A DNA stretch of 64,000 bases, from positions 1 to 64,000 of the forward strand of contig JBEKUX010000008.1 in the NCBI GenBank assembly GCA_049514575.1, read 5' to 3'. Source of the DNA: BOG-1184 sp049514575. Lineage in GTDB: Bacteria > Fibrobacterota > Chitinivibrionia > Chitinivibrionales > Chitinispirillaceae. Below are positions 35,166 through 44,093 of the stretch, one piece after another. The position numbers were made by a program, and so were the translations under genes. Position 1 is the stretch's first letter. Each line of letters opens with the position of its first letter. The notes under the pieces were generated by a model that saw nothing but the letters and a program-made list of their open reading frames with translations, was not told where the DNA came from and searched no databases.

Positions 35166-36653
35166 ATGAGTGTCGGTCAGATGGTGCGATTTCAGGCACG
35201 ATATCCAGAAAAATTCTTTTTTGCATTAATCATTGTTTTGATAATTTCATTATTAAGTTTTGCTGCCAATACCCCCGATTCAATCGTCGCAATCATCGCG
35301 CCATCGCAGAAACTCCTTCTGTTCGAAAAGATCAACCGGTTCGAAAAAAACAATAAACCCGGGGAAGCGGATTCGCTGTATACGATACTTGACAGATACA
35401 AGGCGCTGAACCTTGAAAATCTGCGCCGGTGGGCGCGTTGCAGGGTAATACTCAGCCGGTACGCCGGGGGCGCCGGGCTCTTTGGAAGGATCCTGGCAAC
35501 GGATCCGCAATTAAAAAATGTCGTTTTCGGCCAGCTCAGCGAACTTCTTGAGAATGCTCCTCCTGATTCAATGGCGTATGCGGTTGGTGCGTTTCAAAAA
35601 GATGTTTTCAGCCGGAGCGGCATCGACACACTCGGAATCCAGCTCTGGTGTGCCGATTTTTTCGCGAGGCATGGCATGGAAGAGGCCGAGCTGAACATGC
35701 TGAGCGCCGTTCCAAACGCTTCTGCCATCCTTGTGCAGCGGCTTCTGGATATGGCGCGCGACCGGTTCATCCGGGGACAGTATGCCGGGGCCGTTTTTCC
35801 TGCGGAAATCGTTTACGACCGCAGCAGCGGCGCCCGGGTAAAGGCGGGCGCCGCAGGGCTCATATATCAGGCGTACCTGAAGCTTCACAAGAGCGATTCG
35901 GCGTTTGCATGGCTCGAACGGTCCGGCATTTCTGATGAAAGCAGGAGGATCGATGCAGCGGCCCTGTGCCAGGAGTCCGGAAGGATGTCTGACGCGAAAG
36001 CGTTCATCAAGGCGCTACCCGCTTCATTCAGCCGCGATACGCTCGAACTGCGGCAGTGCCTGTGGAACAGCGACACCCGGAGTGCGCTGGAACTGGCAAA
36101 GAGATATTGTACAGAATGGGTGCAGCATCCGGATGCAACGATGCTCTGGAAAGTCCGCACACTGCTGTTTAACGGCGATAGCGGGGACCTGACGGCATTG
36201 TTGGATACGGTTCCGGTGGCGGCTTCATGGCCGGGCGCGAAAGAAATACTGGACTGTCGTTTCCGGCTGCAGCTGTTCCGGCGCTTTCCTGAAGCCCTGT
36301 CGGCCTGGTCGCATATCGAGTATGATCTTTTTACCGGCAAGCCGGAACATGCCGTGCAGCGGCTTGCGGAACAGGCGATACCATCCGACCTGAAACTTGC
36401 ATTGCGGGTCCGCATTATCAAGGAATTTCTTGTCAAGGGAGACACGGCGGCCGCACTGCCGCTCTTTCAGGAACAAGGTACGGAAGTTGATTCGCCGGAA
36501 TACCTTTTCCTCTATGCCGAAAGTTTGCTCCGGACCGGCAGTGCGGACCGGGCCGAAACCCTTTTACTCCGTATCATCAGGGATTACGGCGGTGACGTAT
36601 TTTCGGAAAAAGCCCGAATAGAGCTTGCAGAAATGAAGGCAAAGAGTAAGTAG
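35166..36653 (+). CDS. Membrane-anchored TPR-like protein
   Basis: I do not recognise a specific family. The 495-residue protein has one N-terminal hydrophobic segment (FFFALIIVLIISLLSFAA, about residues 17-35), which may be an uncleaved anchor or signal peptide. The rest is all-helical with repeated tetratricopeptide-like helix pairs, clearest at the end (AETLLLRIIRDYGGD). The start at 35166 is chosen because GAGGT lies 7 bases before it; the frame itself opens at 35103. It follows the Omp85 gene after 175 bases, so a periplasmic scaffold role beside the outer-membrane protein is possible but only inferred. Confidence 0.7.
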   Translation: MSVGQMVRFQARYPEKFFFALIIVLIISLLSFAANTPDSIVAIIAPSQKLLLFEKINRFEKNNKPGEADSLYTILDRYKALNLENLRRWARCRVILSRYAGGAGLFGRILATDPQLKNVVFGQLSELLENAPPDSMAYAVGAFQKDVFSRSGIDTLGIQLWCADFFARHGMEEAELNMLSAVPNASAILVQRLLDMARDRFIRGQYAGAVFPAEIVYDRSSGARVKAGAAGLIYQAYLKLHKSDSAFAWLERSGISDESRRIDAAALCQESGRMSDAKAFIKALPASFSRDTLELRQCLWNSDTRSALELAKRYCTEWVQHPDATMLWKVRTLLFNGDSGDLTALLDTVPVAASWPGAKEILDCRFRLQLFRRFPEALSAWSHIEYDLFTGKPEHAVQRLAEQAIPSDLKLALRVRIIKEFLVKGDTAAALPLFQEQGTEVDSPEYLFLYAESLLRTGSADRAETLLLRIIRDYGGDVFSEKARIELAEMKAKSK

Positions 36654-36687
36654 TAGTTTTGAATATATTTTAATAATTATTACTATT

Positions 36688-39165
36688 ATGAAAAAATACG
36701 TTATTATTCACGGGCATTTTTACCAGCCGCCGAGGGAAAATCCATGGATTGACACCATAGAAACGCAGGAGTCGGCTGCTCCGTACCACGACTGGAACGA
36801 ACGTGTCCACGACGAATGCTACCGCCCGAACGCCTATTCGCGCCTGCTCGATGCTAATGGCGCGATCATCGATATCCACAACAATTACCGCACCATGAAC
36901 TTCAATTTCGGGCCGACACTTTTTTCGTGGCTCGAACAGCGGCACATCGGGACCGTGCGTCGCATCGTGGAAGCGGACAGGTCGAGCGCGGAGGCCCTCG
37001 AGGGCCACGGCAATGCGATCGCGCAGGTTTATAATCATGTCATCATGCCGCTCGCGTCGCGGCGAGACCAGCTGACACAGATCCGCTGGGCCAGGCATTA
37101 TTTCCGCGAACGGTTCAAGCGCGAACCAGAAGGGATGTGGCTCGCGGAGACCGCGATCAACATGGAGACCGTGACCTGTCTTATCGAGGAAAATATCCGG
37201 TTTGTGATACTGTCGCCCGCGCAGGCGGAGGCGTTCCGGCCGCTTGACGGCAATGCGCAGTGGACGCCGGCCGGGTCGGGCCTTGATACACGGCAGGCCT
37301 ACCGCATCTATCCGTCCGACAGGGCCGGGAACCGCATCCCCGGTTTTCTTGACGTTTTCTTTTTCGATGCGGCGCTTTCCCGCGAGGCAGGTTTCGGGGA
37401 CCTGCTTAAAGACGCGCATGTTCTCGGGAACCGGATCAATGCGTCCTTCGACGGTAATGCATCGACAGATCAGGCGGTCATCCTTGCGACCGACGGAGAA
37501 ACGTTTGGCCATCATAAGCCTTTCGGCGACATGTGCCTTGCCTACTTTTTCAAAAAAATTGCACCCCGGCTCAACATCGTACCGGTCAATTTCGGGTATT
37601 TCCTCGCCAAGAACCCGCCTCGCCGCGAAGTGTCGCTCAAGGACGCTTTCGGCGAGGGGACATCATGGAGTTGTGTTCACGGGGTGGGAAGATGGGCACG
37701 GGATTGCGGTTGTGCAACCGGCGGTGAGCCGAAGTGGAAACAGGGGTGGCGCGCTCCTTTACGTGCTGCGCTGCAGCAGCTGCAGGTAAGCGTCGACCGG
37801 GAGTATGAATCGGTGATTTCCGCCGAACGCCTTGCACCGTGGGAACTCCGAGACGCCTACATTCAGGTGATCGACGACCCTTCACTCCAGAAATTCATAC
37901 GGTTTCTCGACGAGCGTTCCGGGGGCTTAAAATTTACCAGAGAAAGGGCCATGGCGATCCGGAAGCTGCTTGAGGCCCAGAAGTATATACTCTATGCATT
38001 TACCTCGTGCGGCTGGTTTTTTTCCGACATCGGCGGCCTTGAAGCGGTGCAGAACCTGGCATACGGCATCCGTGCCTTACAACTGGGAATCGGTGTGGAC
38101 GTGCGGCGAGAGCAGCTGCTGCAGGAATTTACTGCCGTCCTTGACCAGGCGAAGAGCAACGTTCCCGGCGCCACGGGCAGGACGCTTGTCGAAAGGAAAA
38201 TACTGCCTTTCCTTGCGCACGAAAAGATAGTGGCGTTTACCGCTGCAGTCGAAAAAACCATAAGTTTTATCGGGTCCGACAAGATACGCCTGTTTCATAT
38301 CGATACCGGACTGCGGCAATTGTGCGCGGTCAAAAGCGGGCACCTTTCCTACCACGGTTTTGAGGTGTCGCTGGAAAACCTTTTGAACGGCGAACAGAGC
38401 CGGTGGGCCGTGCTCGTTTCTCACCGCGCGATGGCCGAAGTCAGGGGATGGGTGGTGGCGGCGGACGCTTTCGGGAAAAAACTCTCAAGCTCCATTGAGC
38501 CGACCGTCTGGATGCAGCATACTGCCGCGCAATCGTTTACGCTCATGGATATTTTCCAGACATCACGCGAAACCATGGCCGAGTATATCCATCAGAATAT
38601 ATTCAAAGACACCTATTCGAAATATTCGGCCTGGATGCAGAAAAACGAACAGGAGCTCGATTTTCTTTCCCGGCTCAATTTTCCGCTTCCGCTGTACTGC
38701 ATGGCGCCGCTTTCATTTGTCTACCAACAGCAGTGGAACCATCTCGTGCGCCAGCTGGAACAACGTGGAGACGAAGTAAGGATCGCCGAAAAACTCCATG
38801 ATCTGTCCGGAATGGGGCAACAGTTCAAGATCACCTTCGATTTGAAAGAAAGCGCGGCGCTGCTAGAACGGATCGTCGTCATGGAACTCTCCATCCTTTC
38901 GGCACGGCTCTCCGCCGAGACCTGCGCCCGCATCGAGTGTCTTCTGAATATCATTGACCGGTTCAAGGTCCCGGTGTCTAAAAATAAAATGGAAGACGCG
39001 TTTGCGCCGATCATTACCGGTCCCGTACAGGCGCTTCGTGATGAAATCGTGCGGACGATCGCCGCGCCCGGAGGGGCTGTCGGCCGTGAGCGGGTACTGC
39101 TTCTGACGCTTGTCAAATTTGCGCACCGGATGAACTTCAACACCGATGCGCTGTCGGTACCATAA
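36688..39165 (+). CDS. Glycoside hydrolase family 57 protein with DUF3536 region
   Basis: The 825-residue protein begins HGHFYQPPRENPW, the GH57 conserved region I. It carries GMWLAETAIN near 150 (probable nucleophile Glu) and ILATDGETFGHHKPFG near 270 (catalytic Asp region). The C-terminal half is the helical DUF3536 extension seen in a subgroup of GH57. GH57 enzymes are cytosolic alpha-amylases, branching enzymes or alpha-galactosidases acting on alpha-glucans; glycogen turnover is the likely role, but this subgroup is poorly characterised. It has no signal peptide. It is preceded by an AT-rich spacer without a clear ribosome binding site. Confidence 0.88.
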   Translation: MKKYVIIHGHFYQPPRENPWIDTIETQESAAPYHDWNERVHDECYRPNAYSRLLDANGAIIDIHNNYRTMNFNFGPTLFSWLEQRHIGTVRRIVEADRSSAEALEGHGNAIAQVYNHVIMPLASRRDQLTQIRWARHYFRERFKREPEGMWLAETAINMETVTCLIEENIRFVILSPAQAEAFRPLDGNAQWTPAGSGLDTRQAYRIYPSDRAGNRIPGFLDVFFFDAALSREAGFGDLLKDAHVLGNRINASFDGNASTDQAVILATDGETFGHHKPFGDMCLAYFFKKIAPRLNIVPVNFGYFLAKNPPRREVSLKDAFGEGTSWSCVHGVGRWARDCGCATGGEPKWKQGWRAPLRAALQQLQVSVDREYESVISAERLAPWELRDAYIQVIDDPSLQKFIRFLDERSGGLKFTRERAMAIRKLLEAQKYILYAFTSCGWFFSDIGGLEAVQNLAYGIRALQLGIGVDVRREQLLQEFTAVLDQAKSNVPGATGRTLVERKILPFLAHEKIVAFTAAVEKTISFIGSDKIRLFHIDTGLRQLCAVKSGHLSYHGFEVSLENLLNGEQSRWAVLVSHRAMAEVRGWVVAADAFGKKLSSSIEPTVWMQHTAAQSFTLMDIFQTSRETMAEYIHQNIFKDTYSKYSAWMQKNEQELDFLSRLNFPLPLYCMAPLSFVYQQQWNHLVRQLEQRGDEVRIAEKLHDLSGMGQQFKITFDLKESAALLERIVVMELSILSARLSAETCARIECLLNIIDRFKVPVSKNKMEDAFAPIITGPVQALRDEIVRTIAAPGGAVGRERVLLLTLVKFAHRMNFNTDALSVP

Positions 39166-39267
39166 AAACGGCAAATAAAAATTTGCATTTTCCGGATTCC
39201 ATTGATATATTTATCCATGAACATGCAGAAAACGGGAAAACGGACTGCACCGGAGGGAGAATAACGA

Positions 39268-39519
39268 ATGAGTGACCTGCATCCCATCATTTGGTTCATT
39301 CAGATATTCGTCTTTCTGTTAGGCGTTGCGATCGGCCACAGTATCATTTTGCTCAAGATCCACCGTGAGGAAAACCGGAAAAAGGAGCTGGATCTTTCCC
39401 TGCTTGAGAAGAGGGCTGACCTCATGTCGCAGAGCAGGCAGATCGCCACGGATCTCGAAGATGCGCTGTATACCGCCAAGGTGCGGCAGGAAATAGACGA
39501 TATCCTGAGAAAAAATTGA
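39268..39519 (+). CDS. Small single-span membrane protein
   Basis: This 83-residue protein is not recognised. Residues 7-29 form one hydrophobic helix (IIWFIQIFVFLLGVAIGHSI), followed by a basic stop and a charged coiled coil to the end. GGAGGGAG lies 9 bases before the ATG, which supports translation. It follows the GH57 gene on the same strand. Confidence 0.6.
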   Translation: MSDLHPIIWFIQIFVFLLGVAIGHSIILLKIHREENRKKELDLSLLEKRADLMSQSRQIATDLEDALYTAKVRQEIDDILRKN

Positions 39520-39723
39520 AGCGAAGAGGGCTGGAAAAGTTATATTCCGCATGTTTTACCATCATCAATCCACACAACATTTTCCCTTTACTATTTACCG
39601 CAGAGGTACGTATTCGTTTTAGAGACCCTTTCCGGGGATCGTTTATTTCATAAGGAAGCCGTAAGGGATTTAAAAGAACGGTGTCACGGAGAGGCGGACA
39701 GAACTGGTTTTTCAAAAAAAGTC

Positions 39724-39752
39724 TTGACAGGGAAAGAAGAATCCATTATTAT
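39724..39752 (+). promoter_or_regulatory. Sigma-70-type promoter
   Basis: TTGACA (39724-39729) is separated by exactly 17 bases from TATTAT (39747-39752). It lies about 55 bases before the start of the small acidic protein. Confidence 0.75.
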
Positions 39753-39806
39753 TTGATCGAAAATGAGCAGGGGGCACGAAAGTGACCGGGGACGGAGGTG
39801 ATGCGG

Positions 39807-39992
39807 ATGGTTCTTGACGAGCAGTTTGATGCCGATGAAATACTGCGTGACGTGGACGAACGATACGTCGACGACAACACTGAGGAAGAGGAGGAGATGC
39901 GGGAGCTGAACTTCGGCAATCTTCACGACGAGAACGCTCATTTCAGGGATATGGCGAGCGATCTTGACAATACCGACGATTTGTGGGAGTGA
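39807..39992 (+). CDS. Small highly acidic protein
   Basis: This 61-residue protein (MVLDEQFDADEIL...) has 24 Asp/Glu residues, including five consecutive Glu, and almost no basic residues. The start at 39807 is set by GGAGGTG 7 bases upstream; ATG at 39801 is too close. A near-consensus promoter precedes it and a terminator follows at 40050, so it is a monocistronic unit. No family is recognised. It could be a DNA mimic or a regulator binding a basic partner, but that is speculation. Confidence 0.65.
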   Translation: MVLDEQFDADEILRDVDERYVDDNTEEEEEMRELNFGNLHDENAHFRDMASDLDNTDDLWE

Positions 39993-40049
39993 GCGTCACG
40001 GCGAGACATCTTTCAGAGGCATACTCCTTGATTTTTGTGCATAATGATG

Positions 40050-40076
40050 AGGCGGACCGGGGTTCGCCTTTTTTGT
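40050..40076 (+). terminator. Rho-independent terminator after the acidic-protein gene
   Basis: AGGCGGACC-GG-GGTTCGCCT (40050-40069), with an internal A-G mismatch, is followed by TTTTTG. It lies between the small acidic gene and lpxH. Confidence 0.7.
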
Positions 40077-40101
40077 TGCTGTTAATAAAAGAGACGCAAT
40101 T

Positions 40102-40890
40102 ATGACCCGCGACACCATCTATTTCTTTTCCGATGCCCATCTCGGCGCGCCGGTACCCGAAGCGCCCCAGTGGGAAAAACAGTGCATCGGGTTTTTGCGC
40201 ACCCTTACGGACCGCGCCGAAGCTCTTTACATTCTCGGCGATCTTTTCGATTTCTGGATTGAATACCGGAATGCGATACGGCCCGATTATTTCAGTGTCA
40301 TCCATGAGATCAGGAACCTCGTCGATCTCGGCATTCCGGTCCACTATTTTGCCGGCAACCATGATTTCGCCTTCGGCCCGTTCATCACCGGCACGCTGGG
40401 CATTACCGTGCATCCGGGCCATGAGGAGACGGTTCTACAGGGAAAGCGCGTGCATCTGTTCCATGGCGACGGTCTTCTCCGGCAGGACGCAGGGTACCGG
40501 CTGCTCCGGAGCATCCTGCGCAGCCGCGTGAACCAGGCGCTCTACCGTCTCCTGCCGCCGGCAATCGGCATCCCGCTGGCATCTTTTTTTTCCGCAACCA
40601 GCAGGAAATACAATGACCGGTCAATGAACGAGGAGCGCATAGCCGAATACCGCATGCACGCCAGAGAATATCTTGATAAAGGGAGTGATATTGTTTTTCT
40701 GTCCCATTCGCACAGGGCAGAACTTTCGAGATGGGGAGACAAGGTCTACTGCAACACGGGCGCCTGGATGCGTACCTGTAATTTCGCGACCATGACCGGC
40801 GCAGCAGTGCGGCTGTGGCGCTACCGGGAAGACGGTGCGGCCGAAGAGGTGCCGGCCGTAGACCGGAAGCAGGGGAGCAGCGCGTCGTAA
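40102..40890 (+). CDS. lpxH: UDP-2,3-diacylglucosamine diphosphatase
   Basis: This metallophosphoesterase cleaves UDP-diacylglucosamine to lipid X in lipid A synthesis at the inner membrane. The metal-ligand blocks are DAHLG (residues 11-15), GDLFDFWIEY near 49, GNHDFAFG near 87, HGDGLL near 122 and the C-terminal HSHRAEL near 198. The 262 residues are slightly longer than usual, and the last 23 codons overlap the 3' end of the convergent HIT gene by 70 bases. The family also includes close YbbF-like relatives, but the lipid A role is likely. It marks the organism as Gram-negative. Confidence 0.88.
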   Translation: MTRDTIYFFSDAHLGAPVPEAPQWEKQCIGFLRTLTDRAEALYILGDLFDFWIEYRNAIRPDYFSVIHEIRNLVDLGIPVHYFAGNHDFAFGPFITGTLGITVHPGHEETVLQGKRVHLFHGDGLLRQDAGYRLLRSILRSRVNQALYRLLPPAIGIPLASFFSATSRKYNDRSMNEERIAEYRMHAREYLDKGSDIVFLSHSHRAELSRWGDKVYCNTGAWMRTCNFATMTGAAVRLWRYREDGAAEEVPAVDRKQGSSAS

Positions 40891-41342
40891 GTTTCGATGA
40901 GTCCCTGGGAGACCACCTTCGTATCGCCCAGCACCGGCATGAAATTGGTGTCGCCGTTCCAGCGCGGGACAATGTGGGCATGGAGGTGCTTGTCGATGCC
41001 CGCTCCTGCGGTGCGGCCGAGATTGATGCCGATATTGAACCCGTCGGGATGAAACGCTCCGGCCAACGCTTTCCGTGAAAGGCAGATGAGGTCCCACAGC
41101 TCGCCGGAAGTACTTTTGTCAAGTGCACCGATATCGGCTGCATGCGCATACGGGACCACCATGAGGTGGCCGTTGTTGTAAGGGAAAAGATTCATTATAA
41201 CAAAGCATTCTTTCCCTCGATGAAGGATCAGATTTTCCCGGTCGTTATTTCCTTTGGGTTTTGTGCAGAAAACACACCCTTTGTCCTTGCCGTCGATTCT
41301 GTTGATATATGCCATTCTCCACGGCGCCCATAATTGGTTCAT
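40821..41342 (-). CDS. HIT-family nucleotide hydrolase (Ap4A-type)
   Basis: This 173-residue HIT protein has the histidine triad HLHAHIVPRW near residue 140 and the N-terminal MNQLWAPWRMAYI, typical of the bacterial Ap4A phosphorylase/hydrolase-like branch. CVFC near residue 24 may bind zinc. Its last 70 bases overlap the end of lpxH on the other strand, giving a Ser/Ala-rich tail that is probably not functional. Confidence 0.88.
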   Translation of the reverse strand: MNQLWAPWRMAYINRIDGKDKGCVFCTKPKGNNDRENLILHRGKECFVIMNLFPYNNGHLMVVPYAHAADIGALDKSTSGELWDLICLSRKALAGAFHPDGFNIGINLGRTAGAGIDKHLHAHIVPRWNGDTNFMPVLGDTKVVSQGLIETYDALLPCFRSTAGTSSAAPSSR

Positions 41343-41378
41343 AGAAGGCTCTTCGGTTTTGGTAATTTCCTGATTTTT

Positions 41379-41406
41379 GTAGAGACGTAATATATTACAT
41401 CTCTAC
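41379..41406. repeat. 28-bp palindrome (GTAGAGACG family), one mismatch
   Basis: GTAGAGACGTAATATATTACATCTCTAC has one mispaired position. It lies between the HIT gene start and the end of the outer-membrane protein gene, both on the minus strand. Confidence 0.7.
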
Positions 41407-41417
41407 GCTACGTTTTA

Positions 41418-42362
41418 TCAAAACGAAAACGAAATCCCGCTGTTGATGCAGAATCCCGTAGCCTTGAGATCGTCCACGTTTTTATCGAGGTCCCCGAACG
41501 GGATCAGGTATCTGGCATCGACATAAATGCCGAACGGCATTGCCGGCAGCTTGATCGTTGCCCCGAGATCGAAGTGCATTCCCATGCGCGGCGTCATGAG
41601 GTCCTTCATGAACTGTTTGCCGATCTTTACCATGGCGTCGTTGTTCTGGCCGAACAGGCCGCTTTGCAGGTTGTTGACGTCGTGCACTGCGGCAAGCGTT
41701 GTCCCGAGCGTTTTTTCAATGAAGGCGGAAGAAAGAAGCGGGGTGGCAAAATCAAGGCTCAGGCCTGCGCCCCCGTACAGTTTGAATATCTTGACCACGG
41801 GCGGGAACTTGAGCAAATCTTTCCGCGCCGTAAGGTCGAACTCCAGCTTGGCGTACGGCGTGTTTTTTACAAAGGGGTTGCCGAGGCCGAGCGCTTCTGA
41901 GGTGATTTCGGTCGTGGCATACTGGATGTCCGCAATGTTTTTGATGTTCGTTCCCGGGTGCCCATTAAAAGAGATCGACGTCGGATAAGTGATGCTTCCA
42001 TTATACTCCCACATACCGTAGTTGACCGAGAGTTCGGCGGTGTTGATGAACGGAATGACATCAATAAATATTTTCCCGCCGAAGTTGAACCAGTTCCGCT
42101 GCCAGTTGGTACGGTTAATGGTGATTGGCAGGTCCGCACCGCTCAGTACCGACTTATAGCCGGTTGGAGGCGCGCCGCCGAAACTGCTTACATTCAACGA
42201 AAGATCGTTCAATGCCGTCTGTTCCCCGACCTTGTCCGGCATGGAGAGCGAGTTGTCAAAGCCCCACTGAATGCCTATACCGGCAATGGGGAACGCGGGA
42301 AAGAACAGCGCAGTTGAAAACAGTACGCATGTTACGGAACAGAGTATTCGGCGGTATGACAT
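41418..42362 (-). CDS. Putative outer-membrane beta-barrel protein
   Basis: This 314-residue protein has a signal peptide (MSYRRILCSVTCVLFSTALF, cleavage near 27). Alternating strands rich in Gly, Asn and aromatic residues follow, and it ends GISFSF, a terminal Phe typical of barrels recognised by BamA. Segments such as GIYVDARYLIPFGDLDK resemble late strands of porin-like barrels. No family name is certain. It is flanked by repeats on both sides. Confidence 0.65.
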   Translation of the reverse strand: MSYRRILCSVTCVLFSTALFFPAFPIAGIGIQWGFDNSLSMPDKVGEQTALNDLSLNVSSFGGAPPTGYKSVLSGADLPITINRTNWQRNWFNFGGKIFIDVIPFINTAELSVNYGMWEYNGSITYPTSISFNGHPGTNIKNIADIQYATTEITSEALGLGNPFVKNTPYAKLEFDLTARKDLLKFPPVVKIFKLYGGAGLSLDFATPLLSSAFIEKTLGTTLAAVHDVNNLQSGLFGQNNDAMVKIGKQFMKDLMTPRMGMHFDLGATIKLPAMPFGIYVDARYLIPFGDLDKNVDDLKATGFCINSGISFSF

Positions 42363-42428
42363 GGCGCCCCCTTTATTATGGGTGAGGATAAAAGAACAGC
42401 TTTTGATCTTTTTGGGTCTAATTTCCAG

Positions 42429-42537
42429 CAGCTTGCTGCGGCGTTCGCCTCACCCTGGACTTCGTCCTTCCCCTCTCCGCAAGCGGAGAGGGGATAATGA
42501 GGAGAGGCGAGTTTTGGATACCTCGCAGCTTGCTGCA
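42429..42537. repeat. Hairpin region with GCAGCTTGCTGC direct repeats
   Basis: Perfect hairpin CCCCTCTCCGC-AA-GCGGAGAGGGG at about 42472-42495, flanked by GCAGCTTGCTGC at about 42430 and 42526. No T-run follows. It lies between the SAM hydrolase gene end and the outer-membrane protein gene start. Confidence 0.55.
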
Positions 42538-42573
42538 GGTAGTTCATTCAAAATACATTATACATTAAACTAT

Positions 42574-43356
42574 TTATAAAACCTCTATTTTATCTCCTGT
42601 ATGCAGGCCGAAAACAGCGGCTGCATTGGCGTTGTTGATGGCGATTTCGAGGTAGCCGCCAGAGCCGAGATAGGCGAGGCCCTGGCCGGACGGCACCTGC
42701 TGGAAATAATCGCATAGAGGAAGCTCGGTTCCGTACTTCACAATCCGCACTTTCTGCGGAGCAGGGGCAAGAAGTTTCAATGAACTGCCGTCAACCGTGG
42801 TGACGGCATTGCCGAACCGGTCGATATGGATGATTGAGCCTGACAGATGTTCCTTGTCACGTTCAATGACGGGCCACGGCAGGGTCACGATGCCGGGCAT
42901 GACCGGGCCAATCGCTTCAAAACCCGAAGGTTTTTCCGACAGGTAAGCGGCAATGGGGCCGAAGATATCGCGGCCGTGGAACGTGTTGCTGATGATCCGG
43001 GGCAGCAGTTCCCGGTTTTCAATGCGGCGTGCCGAAAAGTTTTCTTCTTTTTTCAGCGCCCAGGAGAGAACGCCGTTATCAGGACCGACGAAAAAAAAAG
43101 AACCGCTTTCCGCCGCGATCCCGGCACGCCCCGTTCCTACGCCGGGGTCGACCACGATGCAGAAGATGGTATTGGCAGGAAATGAACGGTAGCACGAAAG
43201 AAGCGAAAATGCGGCGTCCCGCACATCGCCTGCCGCGATATCGTGCGTTATGTCGACGATCGCGGCTGCCGGGGCGATACGCAGCAGTGCGCCTTTCATT
43301 TCGCCGGCAAACCAGTCGCTCGTGCCGTAGTCGGTGATGAGGGCTATGGTTCCCAT
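42574..43356 (-). CDS. SAM hydrolase (SAM hydroxide adenosyltransferase, DUF62)
   Basis: This is a homologue of the fluorinase/chlorinase fold that in most bacteria hydrolyses S-adenosylmethionine to adenosine and methionine. It starts MGTIALITDYGTSDWFAGEM (260 residues from 43356; an ATG at 43365 is also open). The conserved DPGVGTGR, FVGPDNGVLSWAL and HGRDIFGPIAAYL segments fit the hydroxide-type triad rather than the halogenase. It is not near any SAM biosynthesis gene. Confidence 0.88.
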   Translation of the reverse strand: MGTIALITDYGTSDWFAGEMKGALLRIAPAAAIVDITHDIAAGDVRDAAFSLLSCYRSFPANTIFCIVVDPGVGTGRAGIAAESGSFFFVGPDNGVLSWALKKEENFSARRIENRELLPRIISNTFHGRDIFGPIAAYLSEKPSGFEAIGPVMPGIVTLPWPVIERDKEHLSGSIIHIDRFGNAVTTVDGSSLKLLAPAPQKVRIVKYGTELPLCDYFQQVPSGQGLAYLGSGGYLEIAINNANAAAVFGLHTGDKIEVL

Positions 43357-43388
43357 GACAACCAATATATTATTTGGGCGCTCCGATT

Positions 43389-43416
43389 GTAGAGACGCAC
43401 GGCCGTGGGTCTCTAT
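43389..43416. repeat. 28-base imperfect palindrome on the 3' side of vapC
   Basis: GTAGAGACGCACGGCCGTGGGTCTCTAT differs at two positions from the perfect palindrome at 44094-44121, which lies on the other side of vapBC. Confidence 0.7.
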
Positions 43417-43429
43417 GGTAAATACGGCC

Positions 43430-43828
43430 TTAAAAAATTTTCAACTCAGAAACGACCTTTTTGATGTTGACAAAATCGGTATCGTTGTGCAGCAAAGCAA
43501 GGTTGTTTTCCAGTGCGGTCTGGACGATGAGCAGATCGACAGTACTGTTCACGGTAATCCCCGCTTTACGGCATTTGTAGTACATTTTCGCAGCAGAGGC
43601 GAAGGACTCCCTGCCGTTACGCAGTTCATAAAATATCTGTGTGTCAAGATACTGCTTTAAATGGGTGAATTCCTTTTCCGTAGAGGCGCCCTGCAGGATT
43701 TCCTGATAAATAAACGTAGTGATCCCAAAGGGAACGTTTGCGGAGATAATATGTTCCAGCTTCGCTACCGCAGTGTTCGATGTTCCCTTGAAGAAATCGA
43801 TAAGCACCGACGTATCTGCAAGAATCAC
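43430..43828 (-). CDS. vapC: VapC-type PIN-domain toxin
   Basis: This is an endoribonuclease toxin of a type II system, 132 residues. PIN acidic residues are Asp4 in LADTSVLIDFF, a central Glu in IYQEIL, Asp near 97 in STVDLLIVQ and Asp near 117 in LLHNDTDF. The start codon overlaps the vapB stop by four bases (ATGA), the usual coupled arrangement. VapC toxins cut initiator tRNA or rRNA; the target here is unknown. Confidence 0.88.
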   Translation of the reverse strand: MILADTSVLIDFFKGTSNTAVAKLEHIISANVPFGITTFIYQEILQGASTEKEFTHLKQYLDTQIFYELRNGRESFASAAKMYYKCRKAGITVNSTVDLLIVQTALENNLALLHNDTDFVNIKKVVSELKIF

Positions 43829-44031
43829 GTTTCGTCGCCCCTTCTCATCTTCTTGTGATCATAACCGTGATGAAAGGCGATTTTTCCCCGAAGATCGGAA
43901 AGATTCAGCCGGCCATGGTTCCGCACATATTCCCGCAAAGCGGCATGGACAAGCTCTTTTTTCGTTTTCGCTGAAGAATACCTGAATGCTTCCTTCATCA
44001 AATTATCTTCCAGTACTATATTGGTACGCAT
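43825..44031 (-). CDS. vapB: VapB-family antitoxin
   Basis: This 68-residue antitoxin has an N-terminal ribbon-helix-helix-like part (MRTNIVLEDNLMKEAFRYSS) and a C-terminal toxin-binding tail (RLNLSDLRGKIAFHHGYD). The start at 44031 follows a strong AAGGAGG; the frame itself opens at 44055. Such antitoxins bind the promoter and repress their operon. The stop overlaps vapC. Confidence 0.88.
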   Translation of the reverse strand: MRTNIVLEDNLMKEAFRYSSAKTKKELVHAALREYVRNHGRLNLSDLRGKIAFHHGYDHKKMRRGDET

Positions 44032-44093
44032 AGTAATACACCTCCTTATACACATTAATATACATTTTGATTAAACCACCGTCAACGGCAATT

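Noticed and set aside
42472..42495. Rho-independent terminator after the SAM hydrolase gene
   Set aside because: The stem is perfect but no T-run follows on either strand; listed only as a hairpin.
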